From: Paguma larvata
Lineage: Eukaryota; Chordata; Mammalia; Carnivora; Viverridae
DNA: 64,000 nt
Direction: 5' to 3'
Assembly: GCA_030068075.1 (NCBI GenBank)
Contig: CM057842.1
Coordinates: 40,758,659-40,822,658 of the forward strand
Shown in pieces: positions 1-11,918 of this stretch (its first letter is position 1; each line of letters starts with the position of its first letter). The notes under the pieces were generated by a model that saw nothing but the letters and a program-made list of their open reading frames with translations, made no database searches and was not told the origin of the DNA. Made by a program: the position numbers and the translations under genes.

Positions 1-179
1 TCATGATTTCGCAGCCCACGAGTTCGAGCCCCGTGTCGGGCTCTGTGCTGACGGCTCAGAGCCTGGAGCCTGCTTCAGATGGTGTTTCTCTCTGTGCTCC
101 TCCCCAACTCTCACTTTGTGTCTCTCTTCTTCTTCTCTCTCTCTCTCAACTAATAAAGATTTAAAAATAAATAAATAAA
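1..179 (+). repeat. SINEC (carnivore tRNA-derived SINE), cut by window start
   Basis: The body from the B-box region ('gagttcgagccccg') through 'gagcctggagcctgc', a CT-rich tract and an AATAAATAAATAAA tail. The 5' head lies before base 1. Confidence 0.93.
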
Positions 180-687
180 GGAGGAAGATGAGGACATATG
201 GCACCGTATAGAATCTTCCCCCTTTTTGGTAACTGCCTGATGTTAGTTGGCCCATTGGTCAGTTAGGGCCTATGGATATTTTGAGGTGGGTCTCCAGATG
301 GGACCGTTTCCAGCCAGGTGGTCCCCTTTCTCCAGTCCACTGCTCAAGCCTGTTTGCCTAAAAGCGGTCTATGTGGTATGTTCTGCTTCCCCTCAGGCAG
401 CCTGTCTGATAGAGATTGTATGGCTTTCCTGCATCAAGAAGTTAGGATGAGATTAAATTTTATTTTCATTTAGAACAGATAAGCTAAGAGCAAATGGCAT
501 ATGGCCTTTGAAAGTATGTGAGCCCACTGCGGATTCCTTAGCCTATCAGAGCCGGGCGTGAGGTTCTCTGAATCGGCGCGGCATCCCCTCCAGTTTTAGT
601 TGAGGACCTGCTGAGACACAGTTATTTGCTCAGAACAACGATAGTTATTAATGAAAGTTCTCAGATTATCTTAGGGTCTAGTGGTAT
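180..687. other. Interval without recognised features
   Basis: Moderately GC-balanced sequence between a SINE and an LTR. I see no repeat family, RNA gene or exon that I can name. Confidence 0.4.
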
Positions 688-1063
688 AGAATGAATATTT
701 GTGTCCTCCCCCCCAAATCTGTATGTTGAAGTTTAATCACTCAGCGTGATAGGGTTTGGAGGTAGGGACTTTGCGAGGTAATTAAGTCCCAAGCGGGGAG
801 CCCCCATCAAGGAGATTAGTGTCCTTACAAGAAAGAAAGACTCCAGAGAGCTCCCTCACCCCTTCTGCCCTGTGGGGACCCGGCAAAAAAGACAGCTGTC
901 GATGAATCAGGAAGCTGGTTCTCACCTGACACTTCATCTGCTCTTGGGCTCGATGTTGGGCTGCCCAGCCTCCAGAACTGTGAGAAGTGAATTTCTGTCG
1001 CTTCTAAGCCGCCCACTCTGTGGTGCTCTGTGGTGATGGCAGCCTGAAGGGACTAAGACATCC
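688..1063 (+). repeat. MLT1-type solo LTR (MaLR, ERVL-related)
   Basis: Follows the MLT1A pattern: 'gaatatttgtgtcc' near the start, 'tatgttgaagtttaatcac', 'attagtgtccttacaagaaa', 'gagagctccctcaccccttc', 'cctccagaactgtgagaa' and an end at 'gggactaagaca'. It is a solo, diverged, non-coding LTR with no internal retroviral genes. A second copy in opposite orientation is at 59912-60325. Confidence 0.85.
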
Positions 1064-2250
1064 AGGAGAGGACCTCCCTCTCCCACCCCTGAAAGGGTAG
1101 GAACTGCGTCCGACTGATCACAAATCACGTGTCCGCCCTCCTGCAGCATTTACCTGCATGATTTGTCCTCATTACTTTTCACTCGGGCGGATCTGGATCC
1201 TTGCATTCCTTTTTTCGGTTCCTTCCAGTGCGCATTTCGTGGCTCACAGTGGTAAGGGCCGTGTGCTCTGTTTACTTTGTGCTTCACTGTATACGGCAGG
1301 ATTGAAATAAATGTCTGTGGAATAATTGAAGAAATAAGTGATACCGCTTTTGTTAAGGCAAGTTTACTTGGCAGCAGGATCTCTTTTTGAAATTATGCCG
1401 AGAAGGACCATCTTGCCATTATTTCCCTGGTGGCCTGTGGGCACCGAGTATAATGAGAATTGGCTTCCTTGCCCTGGTGGCAACTTCCTTTGCATAAGAT
1501 CTAAATTAACCACTGTGAGCTGATTTAGGCCTTAGGGTGGGTTGGGATTATTCATCTTCCTCTATTTTATGTTCATAATTTAGTACCTATTTATTTCTCC
1601 TTAATATCGCATGCACTTCTTCAGAATTTTTTAATTTTGAGAAGTTTCTAGTGGCTGATGTACCTCAAAATTATGAGAGTTTTTTTTATTATTTTTCAAG
1701 AAGAGAATTCAAACCAAAAGGCTGATTGTAAAATTTCCCCTTTTGAGGATGTAAAATCGCTTTGTACACTGTCTCTCATGATTTTAGCAATTTAACATTA
1801 ACACCTCATTAAGCCCTGGTGTGTATCTCAGAGGCAAGGCTAGATTCATGTTGATTTTTTCTGTTAAATTGTGACATGAAACTCAAGAAAAAAGCTAAAT
1901 ATTTTTGCTTTTTAGCCACAAATATCCTCCCTGTAATTTAAGAGGTATTTCGTTCAGAAAATATAAACTATTTCCAACAAACAATTAAAAGCAAATCGAG
2001 TAATTTATTTTGACGGAGAAAATGTCAAAATTGTCATAGAAATGCATGTCTTGATACCGTAATTTTTAGCCATGAGTTTGACAAGCTCTGCCGTCGGTGG
2101 TCAGTTCTGCAATAATAATGTTTCTTTCCTATGAAAAATCTTGCTTTGATTTTATGTCATAGCTGGTGGTTTACTCAATTCTTTTTTTTGTTTTTGTTTT
2201 TTGGTCTTATCACGTTATATGTTTACTCCTGCTTTAAATGTGGTTTGCCC
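1064..2250. other. Interval without recognised features
   Basis: AT-rich unique-looking sequence. Two small open frames (61-71 codons) resemble no known protein and look like chance. Confidence 0.4.
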
Positions 2251-2253
2251 CTA

Positions 2254-2482
2254 GTGGCACCTGGGTGGCTCACTCAGTTGAGCGGCTGACTTCGGATCTG
2301 GTCATGATGGTTCATGGTTCGGGCCCCGCGTCGGGCTCTGTGCTGACAGCTCAGAGCCTGGAGCCTGCTTTGGATTCTGTCTCCCTTTGTCTCTCCCTCT
2401 CCCTCGCTCATGCTCTGTCTCTGTCTCTCTCTCTTTCTCAAAAAACAAATAAATATTAAAAATATTAAAAAAAAACAAAAAC
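2254..2482 (+). repeat. SINEC
   Basis: A full-length element starting 'ggcacctgggtggctcac' with an A-rich tail containing AATAAATATTAAA. Short TSD candidates containing 'tttgcccc' lie on both sides (about 2243 and 2487). Confidence 0.93.
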
Positions 2483-4740
2483 ATGTTTTGCCCCAACACA
2501 TGTTCAATAGGTACAATCTTTTGCATAAAAAAAGCGGTAGCTTTCTCAAGCCTCTATATTATGTTCATTTCAAACAGTGAGGAAAATAATTTGGAATAAT
2601 AAAGTTTAAGATCTTCTAGAAGATCTAGCAGCGACGTGGAAAATATATTAAGAAATGATGACTGGCTTGTGCTGTCAGTACTTACTTTGCCTTCAGTTGC
2701 ATAATAATGCAATTGCTCTTGCAGGTTCTTCTTTAAACTCAAGATCATTAAACATGCCATAAATATGCGTTGCAAAATTTGATAATTATATGATCAGAGG
2801 TGGCTATAATTCTTACAGTTTTATTTAGCACACAGAAAACAATTAAAAAACAATCTTTGGAATTAGATTTCAATTTAAATACTGTGTCCATTATTGGCAG
2901 TTAGTTTCAGGAAACAGTTCATGCGGCTTCTTTTCTCATGTTCTAGAAAATAACGGTATAAAGACATGAAACTTATTCAGATGGTGGCCAAAGTGTTAGG
3001 TTAATTTAGACTTCTTTAATAATCATGAGAGTTAATAGGATATTGAGCGGGACCTTAAATTTTTGTTGTTTTTGTTTATCTCTAATCAGTAATTAGAGTT
3101 CATAGCTGAAAACAGATATTAGCTTAGCTAATCTTTAGTAAGAGAGAAAAAAAAAACCTTATTAAAGAGAGAAATAAAATCTTAGGTCCAGAATCTTCCT
3201 CAGAGGCTTCCTAAGAGCTGAAGAAAGCCAGAGTTCCCTCAGCAGTGAGGGGTGGAAGCCGGGAGGGGGGTGGAAATGCCGGGGACTGGTACAGGGGCTG
3301 ACCCACCAGAGGATCAGGCTAGAAGGACAGTTACAATTCCAAGATGCTACAGAAAGAGGAAGAGTAAAACCGGAGACTGCATTCCTCTCCTCCTTTAAGA
3401 TCCTTTCAGTCTAAGAGCTGGCCAGGAATGGGGCAGGAGGGAGCATTTTGAAAATCAGCCTGAGTTTTAGTGATAAAAAGTGGCATGGTGCTTAGGGAAT
3501 GACAGAATACCCCACGGTGATGGGAAAGGAGAATTTGGCAAAAGAGCGTTGCAAGCAGTGTTTGAGGAAAAAAATGAAATCATTTCAGGCCAACATTCTG
3601 CCAAAGCGAGGATCCTTGATCAACCAGTATCAGCTGGATTGCAGAACTCCATGAGGCTTCCTATTTTATATTCGCCCAGTGATGACCCTTGTGCCCACTC
3701 ATTATTTCTAGGCATTCCTAGGCAGAGTGGTTGTCAGGGAGATTACAGAAACCTGCTTGATACATTTACCAGGTGGGAAATTCTCATGAGATGAAATGAA
3801 GGGAATTTGTGAAGGTGGAGAAAAACTGTCAATTTTTTTTTTTTTTTAATTTTGAAAGGACATTGCCATTAATAGAAAGCTAGGAATGCAGAGCCGCAAA
3901 GGCTGATATGTCCATGCTAAGCTGCGGAAGCCAGGAAGCAGGCAATGTGGTTATCTGACAAATAGATGCAGAGGAGCCGCCGAGAAAGAAAAGGGAAATG
4001 AAAGTGAACATTGATGAATGTGCAGAGGAGTACTGGGTGCTGAGCACGCATCCCGCTTCTTCCCTTTAGTACGCATGCCGTGTTTGAAGCCCTCTTATGA
4101 AAAGTCATCTTTCATGTTAAGTGGAGATCATGTTTTTGTGACATTTCTATTTGGTAGTCATCTCTCTAGCTATTAAAAATAGCACTGTGATAAAACACTG
4201 TTTTGATATGTGCTTAGTGAAGTCATATGATAGACATTTTCTGCCGTGTAGCAGGATTCCAATGGAACTGGATAAATGAAAATTGTTATATTCCTAAAGA
4301 ACATGCATATAAATAATTGGACCAGTTGCTGTGAATACAGGGAGTTCTTATAGCTGTAATTACTTCCAAGTTTTCCTTGTTTTTTACTTGGCCATAATAT
4401 TGCTACCGTTATTTAAAACTGATTTCATTTCTGTAAGCCCATGTAAGCAATGCCAAAACTATTGGGGGAATTAATTATTTATCCTTCCGAAAGTCTCCAG
4501 GTGAGTTTACATTTCTGTTTTAGCTGTTGTTACAATTTTCTTATTCTCTTGTTCTTTGTGAAATTTACCCAGACTCTTCCGTACTCTTCTAAGTCTTCGG
4601 GGTAATGGCAGACCTATTTCCAAGTCATAATTTTGTTTGTTTTTATCCCGATCAACACACTGTTCTTTGTCATTTCTGAATGAACTTTGTGGTCTTCTTT
4701 CAGGTCTTAGGTTTAGTAGTATGTGCATTTCTAATAAATA
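2483..4740. other. Long repeat-poor interval
   Basis: No recognised repeat over about 2.2 kb. 3190-3800 is less AT-rich and has a 104-codon open frame (3480-3794) that matches no family I know; I treat it as chance. A short poly-T run lies near 3832-3847. Confidence 0.35.
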
Positions 4741-4961
4741 ATTTTTTTTTAATTTTTTTAATGTTTATTTATTTTTGAGAGACATAGAGGCACAGCGTGA
4801 ACAGGGGAAGGGCAGAGAAAGAGGGAGACACGGAATCCGAAGCAGGCTCCAGGCTCTGAGCTATCAGCACAGAGCCCGACGTGGGGCTTGAACTCACAGA
4901 CCACAAGATCATGACCTGAGCCGAAGTCGGCCGCCCAACCGACTGAGCCACTCAGGCGCCC
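4741..4961 (-). repeat. SINEC, antisense
   Basis: Poly-T with 'tgtttatttatttttgagag', then the reversed body ending 'ctgagccactcaggcgccc'. The TSD 'ctaataaata' is at 4731-4740 and 4962-4971. Confidence 0.95.
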
Positions 4962-5260
4962 CTAATAAATAAATTTTAAGTCTTCTTTCCTCTTCCTTTT
5001 CCTTTTCCTTTTCCCGGTCAGAAGCATTTCAAGAACACAGGCTCCTTTGGTTACAAGGTACTAGTTTTTGGTTCCGTGGAAACAAGGAAGATGAGTTGGA
5101 CATAATTTCTTCCTCATGTAGCTTATGACTACATAACTTAGCACATTAGCCGTGCCACTTTCACTGGCAGTAGCCCAAGGCAAAAGAGAATTTTAGGTCT
5201 CATAACTAGGAGGATTGTGGAATCATTTACATTGTGGAAACAAATTACAAGATCTGGTAA

Positions 5261-5344
5261 GAGTTTATATTGAAATAGTTCAAAGCGGCAATCAGATTTT
5301 AGTTTATATTGAAGAGTTTATATTGAAATAGTTCAAAGCAGCAC
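5261..5344 (+). repeat. Short tandem duplication, 53-bp period
   Basis: A block beginning 'gagtttatattgaaatag' at 5261 recurs at 5314 with one visible substitution (gcggca versus gcagca). It is not a known repeat family. Confidence 0.85.
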
Positions 5345-5394
5345 ATTTTGTGGTATAAATTCCAAAGACCATCCCAAAGATGACCGACTGCTGG

Positions 5395-5870
5395 ACTGCT
5401 ACTCCCAACTGATCTATCCTGTTATTCATTTGATTCGTTCATTCATTCATTTCATTCATTCATTCATTCATTTCATTCATTCATTTCATTCATTCATTCT
5501 TACACTCATTACATATTGAAATCCTATAATTGCCAGGCATGTGGTGCTGGGGATATAGAGATGAATAAGACAAAGTTCTGCCTTTATATGAGTTATGGTC
5601 TAGTCTGGGAAGATAGCAAACAGCCAAACCAGTAAAGAGGCAATGAAGTCTCAGGTGGTAATACTTCCTATGAAGTCTAAGTGAGGACATGAGCCACTAT
5701 TACACAGGATAGCCAAGGAAAGCCTCTCTGAAGTCATGACATTGGACCAAAGATTGGAATGAAAGGTAGCTCTGTGAATATCTGGGAAGGAGCCACCGAA
5801 GTGAAGGGGGCAACAGGTGCAAAAACTGTAGGAAAGCAGGAGCTTGACACATGTTCTAGGGGGAGTGAGG
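5395..5870 (-). repeat. L2 3' end, antisense, with an expanded TTCA tract
   Basis: Reads (TTCA)n at about 5432-5500, then 'gccaggcatgtggtgctgg' and 'ggatatagagatgaataag', which is the reversed L2 3' terminus. The TTCA run is the L2 tail microsatellite (TGAA on the element strand). The right boundary is uncertain. Confidence 0.75.
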
Positions 5871-6466
5871 CGTTCACAGCTTTTTGTCGTCTTTTTTTTT
5901 TCCTGTTTGTTTTTTGTTATTTTTCTAGGTTTAAAATAGCTAGAATTTTATCAGTGGATTTTCCATTGCCAAAAAAGAGTTTTGCCCTCCCGTGACCACA
6001 TTATTGCACCCTCTGAAAATAGTTACTTCGCACCATCCTGGCCAAGGGAGAGTTTCTTGTCCAGGAACCTGAGTCAGTGTATTTTAGTTTAGCTGTCTTT
6101 TTTCCCCACATGTATTTAAGCTCTTTAATTCCTTAGAGATCATTATCCTCCCCAGACTTAATTATTTCCCTCTTAGCCTCTGTTATCTCCTTCAATGGGA
6201 TTCAGGAGCTGAGTTCTCCAGACCTTTATTTTACTGTTTGGGCATGAAGTGTCATCAGTAGTGGTTTGGAGCTAAATTCAGCACATTCACACTCTCTTTC
6301 CCTCTCCCATTTCTTCCGTGGATAGAAAAAAATTACACATATTATGAAATTATCATATACATGAGTTTGAGGTCAAGTTTGTTTTCTGTGATAATAACTT
6401 CTTTAAAAATTTTAGCTATATTAATATGGATGGTTTTTGTTAAATTGTAATCTGCCTGCCTATATA

Positions 6467-6678
6467 TATATTTTAAGTTTACTTATTTTGAGGGAGACAA
6501 AGACAGTATGAATGGGGGAGGGGCAGAGGCAGAGGGGCAAAGAGAGAGAGAATCCCAGGCAGTCTCTGTGCTGCCAGTGCAGAGCTTGATGCAGGGCTTG
6601 AACTCACAAAACCGTGGATCACGACCTAAGCTAAAACCAAGAGACTGACGCTTAAAAAATGAGCCACCCAGGCACCCC
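6467..6678 (-). repeat. SINEC, antisense
   Basis: Contains 'ttttaagtttacttatttt', a GA-rich middle and an end 'gagccacccaggcacccc'. The flanks share 'ctgcctgcct' (about 6452 and 6678), a likely TSD. Confidence 0.9.
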
Positions 6679-6744
6679 TGCCTGCCTGTATTTATACTAG
6701 AGATGGAGAGATGGTAACATGTGTGGATGTGTCTCCTGTCTACT

Positions 6745-7335
6745 CTTACCTACTACATACTGTATCCAGAGATTGCTTCTGAAATACAAATTTGAAAACG
6801 TCACATTTCTGCTTGAAATTACTTTCCATGTCTTTCCGGGCAAAGACAAACTCTTTACATGGTTCACAAGGCTTCAGTAATATGGACCAGGCTCGACTCT
6901 GACCAGATTCCCCCCTCTCTTCACCAGTTCCCACCCACTGACCTTCTTTTTCTTCCTCATATTCTCCAGGCCTTCCTGACCTGCAGCCTTTGAATGTCAT
7001 CATCTGTCTGCATTCACTACGCTTTCTTCCTTCTTTGCTGAACCAACTCCTCTGTGTCCTCCTGTGTCTCATGTCAATGGTAATTTCGCTAGAGTCATCT
7101 TTCCTAGGTAGATCAATCTTCTCCCTTTAAAATTACACCCCTTAGCCCTTCTTCTTGGCACTTACAGTATTCTCAGTTTTAACTTTCTTCCTGTGAACAT
7201 TTAGTGTCTATCCCATATGAATGTAAGTTTCATGGCAATTGGAACAATATGTGTATTCGGTCATCCTTTTGTCCCATGGCTTATCCCAAGGCTTGAAACA
7301 TGACAGGTACTCAATAAGTGTTTCTGGTGTGAAGA
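6745..7335 (+). repeat. L2 3' region
   Basis: The order fits the L2 3' end: 'gacaaactctttacatgg', 'ttcacaaggcttcagtaata', 'aggccttcctgacc', 'gaatgtaagtttcatggc' and 'aggtactcaataagtgtttc'. It is an ancient copy of about 590 bp. The 108-codon antisense open frame inside it is incidental. Confidence 0.8.
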
Positions 7336-7394
7336 AACAAAAATAAGTGAGTAAAAATTAATGTCTAAGTTAACAAATGTCCATACGAGATCTG

Positions 7395-7605
7395 CTCAAT
7401 AAAACTTTATTCCCTGATGGAAATGTCCTGCAGACATACTGTCCATCATGTGCATGGCTAGCCACACATGGCTCTTGAGTACTTTATATGTGATTAGTGT
7501 GGCTGAAAAACCAAATATTTAATTATCTTTTCTTTAACTGATTTAAATTTAAATAACTATAGCGGTTACCATACTGTAAAGGGCAAATCTGGAAAGAGTA
7601 CCATT
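7395..7605. repeat. Non-autonomous hAT-Charlie-type DNA transposon relic
   Basis: Holds 'ggctagccacacatggctct', 'tgattagtgtggctgaaaaa' and 'ttaaatttaaataactata', the pattern of a short MER-type Charlie element with palindromic ends. The exact family is not assigned. Confidence 0.6.
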
Positions 7606-7642
7606 CCACATGCAATTTCCAATCACTGTAAAACATTGTGCA

Positions 7643-7645
<3 letters not shown>

Positions 7646-7681
<36 letters not shown>
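7646..7681 (+). repeat. (CA)n microsatellite
   Basis: A nearly pure CA run of about 17-18 units. Confidence 0.97.
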
Positions 7682-7682
<1 letters not shown>

Positions 7683-8210
7683 TTTTTGTTAATCTTCAAA
7701 CATGTTACTATTTAAATATAAATGTGTTTGTCTCTAATAAACTGTGTTCAAATTAGAACATTCAAAATTAGGAAGCCAACTAAGGCTGTCTTTAGGTGAA
7801 GTGAATAAATATGCCCACTATTCAGACGAGTTAAATGAGAAAACATTTGTCTGATTTTCAAGTTAATCGGACAATCTTCGAAGACCAGATATCACGCTAG
7901 AATTTTCTGGTATATTGTATAGTTTTTTTACTGTAGTATGAAGTGGATTGACATTTATGTTACCAGGAGCATTTTTCATTTTAAGTAGCATGTTGTTTAG
8001 TTTCAACTAACATGATTTTAAAAATTTAAATAGAGTAATTTTGACAGTTTTCAGGGGGCATCTAAAGTATCTGCATTTGGAAAATTGTGAAGTACAGGAT
8101 ATATTCCACCTTAGTCAATGCATAATTTTCTCTATATTTCTTTTATTTATATGAGGATTTACCCAATTCGTAATGTACAAGAAATATTATGAAGGCTACA
8201 TTGAATTCTC

Positions 8211-8402
8211 TTTTTTAAAGTTTATTTATTTACTTTGAGAGAGAGAGAGAGAAAGAGGTAGAGATAGATAGAGAGAGAATCCTTAGCAAGCTTCACACCA
8301 TCAGCAGAGAACTCGATGCAGGGTTCAGTCCCACAAAATGTGAGATCATGACTTGAGCCCAAATCAACAGAGGCTTAACCCACTGAGCCACCCAGGTGAC
8401 CT
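8211..8402 (-). repeat. SINEC, antisense (left member of a pair)
   Basis: Runs from 'ttttttaaagtttatttatt' to 'gagccacccaggtgacc'. 'tgaattct' on both sides (8202 and 8402) is a probable TSD. Together with the next SINE and the linker it was copied to 9855-10241. Confidence 0.9.
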
Positions 8403-8424
8403 GAATTCTTAACTTTCCATAAAT

Positions 8425-8656
8425 AATTTTTTTAATGTTTACTTATTTTTGAGAGAGAGAGAGAGAGAGAGAGACCGAGAGACAGGACATGAGTGGGGGA
8501 GGGGCAGAGAGAGAGGGAGACTCAGAATCTGAAGCAAGCTCCGGGTTCTGAGCTGTCAGAACAGAGCCCCATGTGGGGCTCGAACCCATGAATCGTGAGA
8601 TCATGACCTGAGCCAAAGTCATATGCTTAACCGTCTGAGCCACCCAGATGCCTGTT
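8425..8656 (-). repeat. SINEC, antisense (right member of a pair)
   Basis: Has a long GA run after 'tgtttacttatttttgagag' and ends 'gagccacccagatgcct'. The flanks 'aactttccataaata' and 'tactttccatatata' form a TSD, so this copy sits at its original insertion site. Confidence 0.93.
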
Positions 8657-9712
8657 ATACTTTCCATATATAAACCACTGTGATCTTTGCAGTGTCTTCA
8701 TTTATCATTCTAGTGGATCAAATAGGGTATCCTTAGTATTTTTTATGAAATAAAAGGCAATATCTTCCTTTTTTATCTAAGTAATTTAGACAGTAAATCT
8801 TGTTAGCATGGACTCTAGTCTAGTTGTCAGTGGCACTGCAAAAACCTCTGGGATGGAAATATTCACTTACTAATGCCCCTTAGATTGGAGAAGGTATGGG
8901 AATCAATGATTGCCAAGGTTTAAATGGCCATTGAAATGTCGGGCCGAGCCATGCTCTTAATCATTGCATGATTCATCATGTGGTATCATACTAACCTCCT
9001 ATGGATATATTTTGCTATATCAAAATGATTTGTTATTTAAACTTTCTATTGATTGGTCAGATTTCCATTGTCAGGTTGAAAAAATGAATCCATAATTTTC
9101 AGGACAGAAGCAAGTATCATTGGTTTTCCAATTATATATGGGTATTTTTAACTTCTGTATTAATTCCGTTGATGCGTATTGATGGCAGCAGTGGGTCCAA
9201 GTTTGCCTTATCTCTATGAAAAACCACATGTGAATTGTTTTAGTTGCTATGTAGAATGACAAAATGTTGCCCACTATAGTGAAATATTTAGTACTTTACC
9301 TCAGAGAGAGCTGGCGGATAGTTTGTATGATGCCACGGGCCAAACGGCTGACAATTAGCAACCAGGTATTTTGCCTTTCCCAGTAGTCTAATTTTTTATG
9401 TATTTTTAAGAATATTGAATGGGAATTTAATCAACTTGCTATCGTTCTACAACGAAGAATCTTTATTTGCTGTAATTGAAAAAAAAAAAAGGCCATTACT
9501 CTTACTCAAAAGGATAGTTCTTAGTCTGAAAAGGACACTAATGTAAAGATAAACTTGCATAAAAGTAAGGTCTTGTACAATATAAAGATACTATTAATTG
9601 AATATATATATTGTATCCCAGGAAATTTTTTAAGTATTTTCCATTTTATCTCTTTTAATCCTTAGAACACTATTATTCCCTTCTAATCGATTTTTTTTTT
9701 AATTAGAATTTA
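8657..9712. other. Interval without recognised features
   Basis: AT-rich sequence with one short A run near 9480. No repeat, RNA gene or exon recognised. Confidence 0.4.
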
Positions 9713-10318
9713 GGGATGCCTGGGTGGTTCAGTCGGTTAAGCATCTGACTCTTAGTTTCACCTTAGGTCATGATCTCACAGTTTCATGGGTTCGAGCCCC
9801 ACATCGGGCTCTGTACTGACAACACTGAGCCTGCTTGCGATTGTCTCCCTCTCTTTCTCTTTTTTAAAGTTTATTTATTTATTTTGAGAGAGAGAGAGAG
9901 AGAAAGAGGTAGAGATAGATAGAGAGAGAATCCTTAGCAAGCTTCACACCATCAGCACAGAACTCGATGCAGGGTTCAGTCCCACAAAATGTGAGATCAT
10001 GACTTGAGCCCAAATCAACAGAGGCTTAACCCACTGAGCCACCCAGGTGACCTGAATTCTTAACTTTCCATAAATAATTTTTTTTTAATGTTTACTTATT
10101 TTTAAGAGAGAGAGAGAGAGAGACAGGACATGAGTGGGGGAGGGGCAGAGAGAGAGGGAGACTCAGAATCTGAAGCAAGCTCCAGGTTCTGAGCTGTCAG
10201 AACAGAGCCCCATGTGGGGCTTGAACCCATGAATCGTGAGACTCTGTCTCCCTGCCCCATTCGTGCTGACTCTGTCTCCACCAAAATAAATAAATAAACT
10301 TAAAAAAACAAACAAAGT
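9713..10318 (+). repeat. SINEC, sense, interrupted by a 0.39-kb insertion
   Basis: The head and body run from 'gggatgcctgggtggttcag' to the CT-rich region at about 9854. The 3' end resumes at about 10242 ('ctctgtctccctgcccca') and finishes with AATAAATAAATAAAC. The interruption is the duplicated block 9855-10241. Confidence 0.88.
9855..10241 (-). repeat. Local duplicate of 8206-8600 (SINE, linker, partial SINE)
   Basis: Nearly identical to 8206-8600, including the non-SINE linker 'ctgaattcttaactttcc'. It differs mainly in the length of the GA and T runs and a few substitutions. It ends abruptly at 'cgtgaga' within the second SINE and then passes back into the host SINE. Confidence 0.93.
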
Positions 10319-10904
10319 GGGAACTTAAACATTAAAAAAAATCATGTTTTAAAAACTAATATTCAGAGTTGGGACTGAAGACTCACTGGACTCCAAAGTC
10401 TGTATCACAGATTTATACATTTATATATTTTAAAAATTATTTAAAATTACATATTCATTTACATGATTACTTTTATAATATATCTCCCCCTAATGTAAAG
10501 TGTTGAGGAGGTAAAGGTTATGTATGTTTAATTTACCACGCTTTTCAACATATATAATATATATTATATGTATATTTAGTAGATATTCAAGAAAATATGT
10601 TGAATGCGAAACATCTTGAGTTCTGAAGGCTGGATTCATCAAAACATTATAATTGGTACAGCCTTCCTTCAGAGACTTTTTGGGGGGTTGGGGATAAGGG
10701 AGAGCAAAGTTTATTAGCTTGCTTGGAAAAAAGTTGGGTTTTGTAAAGTCGGCGGTATAGTTAAAAGTAATAGAATCCACTGACTCCATTTTCTCTGACC
10801 ATGAGGTTTAAATAAAAGTGTTAGCAAGAAGCACAGAAGTCCCAGGGGAAACCTGGTGACTGGAAGGTTGTTGAACACTGATCTGGAAAGGACTTCCGCG
10901 GCAT

Positions 10905-11112
10905 CATGGCGCGGAGGTTAAAGATTATGGACTCTGGTCCAATTCCAGAATATTCCACTTATTAGCTGTAGACTCATTAAAATAATTTTTCTTCTCTGTA
11001 CCCATATTATCTCATCTGAACGTTGGAGATAATAATAGTATCTACCTTATAAGATTATTATTAAGATTAAATAAATTACTTGTAAAGTTCTTAGAACAAT
11101 ATAGCGCTGAAT
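10905..11112 (+). repeat. MIR
   Basis: 'agattatggactctggtcc', 'cacttattagctgtagac', 'tctcatctgaacgttggaga', 'taatagtatctaccttat' and 'ttcttagaaca' follow the MIR consensus order. Confidence 0.85.
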
Positions 11113-11624
11113 CCCATGTGATTTCTGGTTCTCTACTTTACCACATTTATAGTCACATGTTACTTTTTTCCTTTCCAGGACTAACAATTGCTTGCATTTC
11201 AAACTGTAATCACTGTACTTGTGATTTATTTCTCTTTCCTTATAAATGTGAAAATTATGCAAAAAAATTGGCATTCAGACCTTACATGTTTTTATATTAG
11301 GAATTCAAAGAAAATAAATACCTTGCTTATGTGACTTTATTTCTAGATGCTAAATTTGCCTATTCTTCCTTTTCCCTGTATGCTCATTTTCTATATTATC
11401 TTTAACATGACATTTGGAATTGATATAGAAAAGACAATTAACTCAGAAGTCAGTAAAGTAAGCCTGTGACACATTTATTTATTATATGATGCAAATGTTT
11501 TGCTTTGCTCTTTCATGATCTATCTTCTCTATAACAAGGGGTTTTATAGGTACTGTTACCAGATTTTACATTTTGTATGTAACATAATTAGAAGATTTAG
11601 TTACCCTGTGGACATTAATGTTTT
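11113..11624. other. Interval without recognised features
   Basis: AT-rich; overlapping short open frames on both strands match no known family. Confidence 0.4.
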
Positions 11625-11836
11625 AATTTTTTTAATGTTTATTTATTTTCAAGAGAAAGAGAGACAGAGCATGAGTTGGGGAGGAGCAGAGAGAGAGGGA
11701 GACACAGAATCTGAAGCAGGGTCCAGACTCTGAGCTGTCATCACAGAGCCCGACATGGGGCTTGAACTCACAGACCGTGAGATCATGACCTGAGCCGAAG
11801 TTGGACACTTAACCAGCTGAGCCACCCAGACGCCCC
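11625..11836 (-). repeat. SINEC, antisense
   Basis: 'tttttttaatgtttatttat' through 'gagccacccagacgcccc'. The flanks share an imperfect 'atgttttaatt / gtgttttattt' TSD. Confidence 0.93.
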
Positions 11837-11871
11837 AACATGAGTGTTTTATTTTGCATGGCACAGCCATC

Positions 11872-11918
11872 CCGTGTGTGTGTGTGTGTGTGTGTGCATG
11901 GGTGCATGAGTGCACACG
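11872..11918 (+). repeat. (GT)n microsatellite
   Basis: A pure GT run of about 12 units followed by imperfect GT-rich sequence. Confidence 0.95.

Noticed and set aside
688..1063. Possible endogenous retroviral coding sequence near LTRs
   Set aside because: Only solo LTR-type sequences are visible (here and at 59912-60325). No gag, pol or env reading frame adjoins them.
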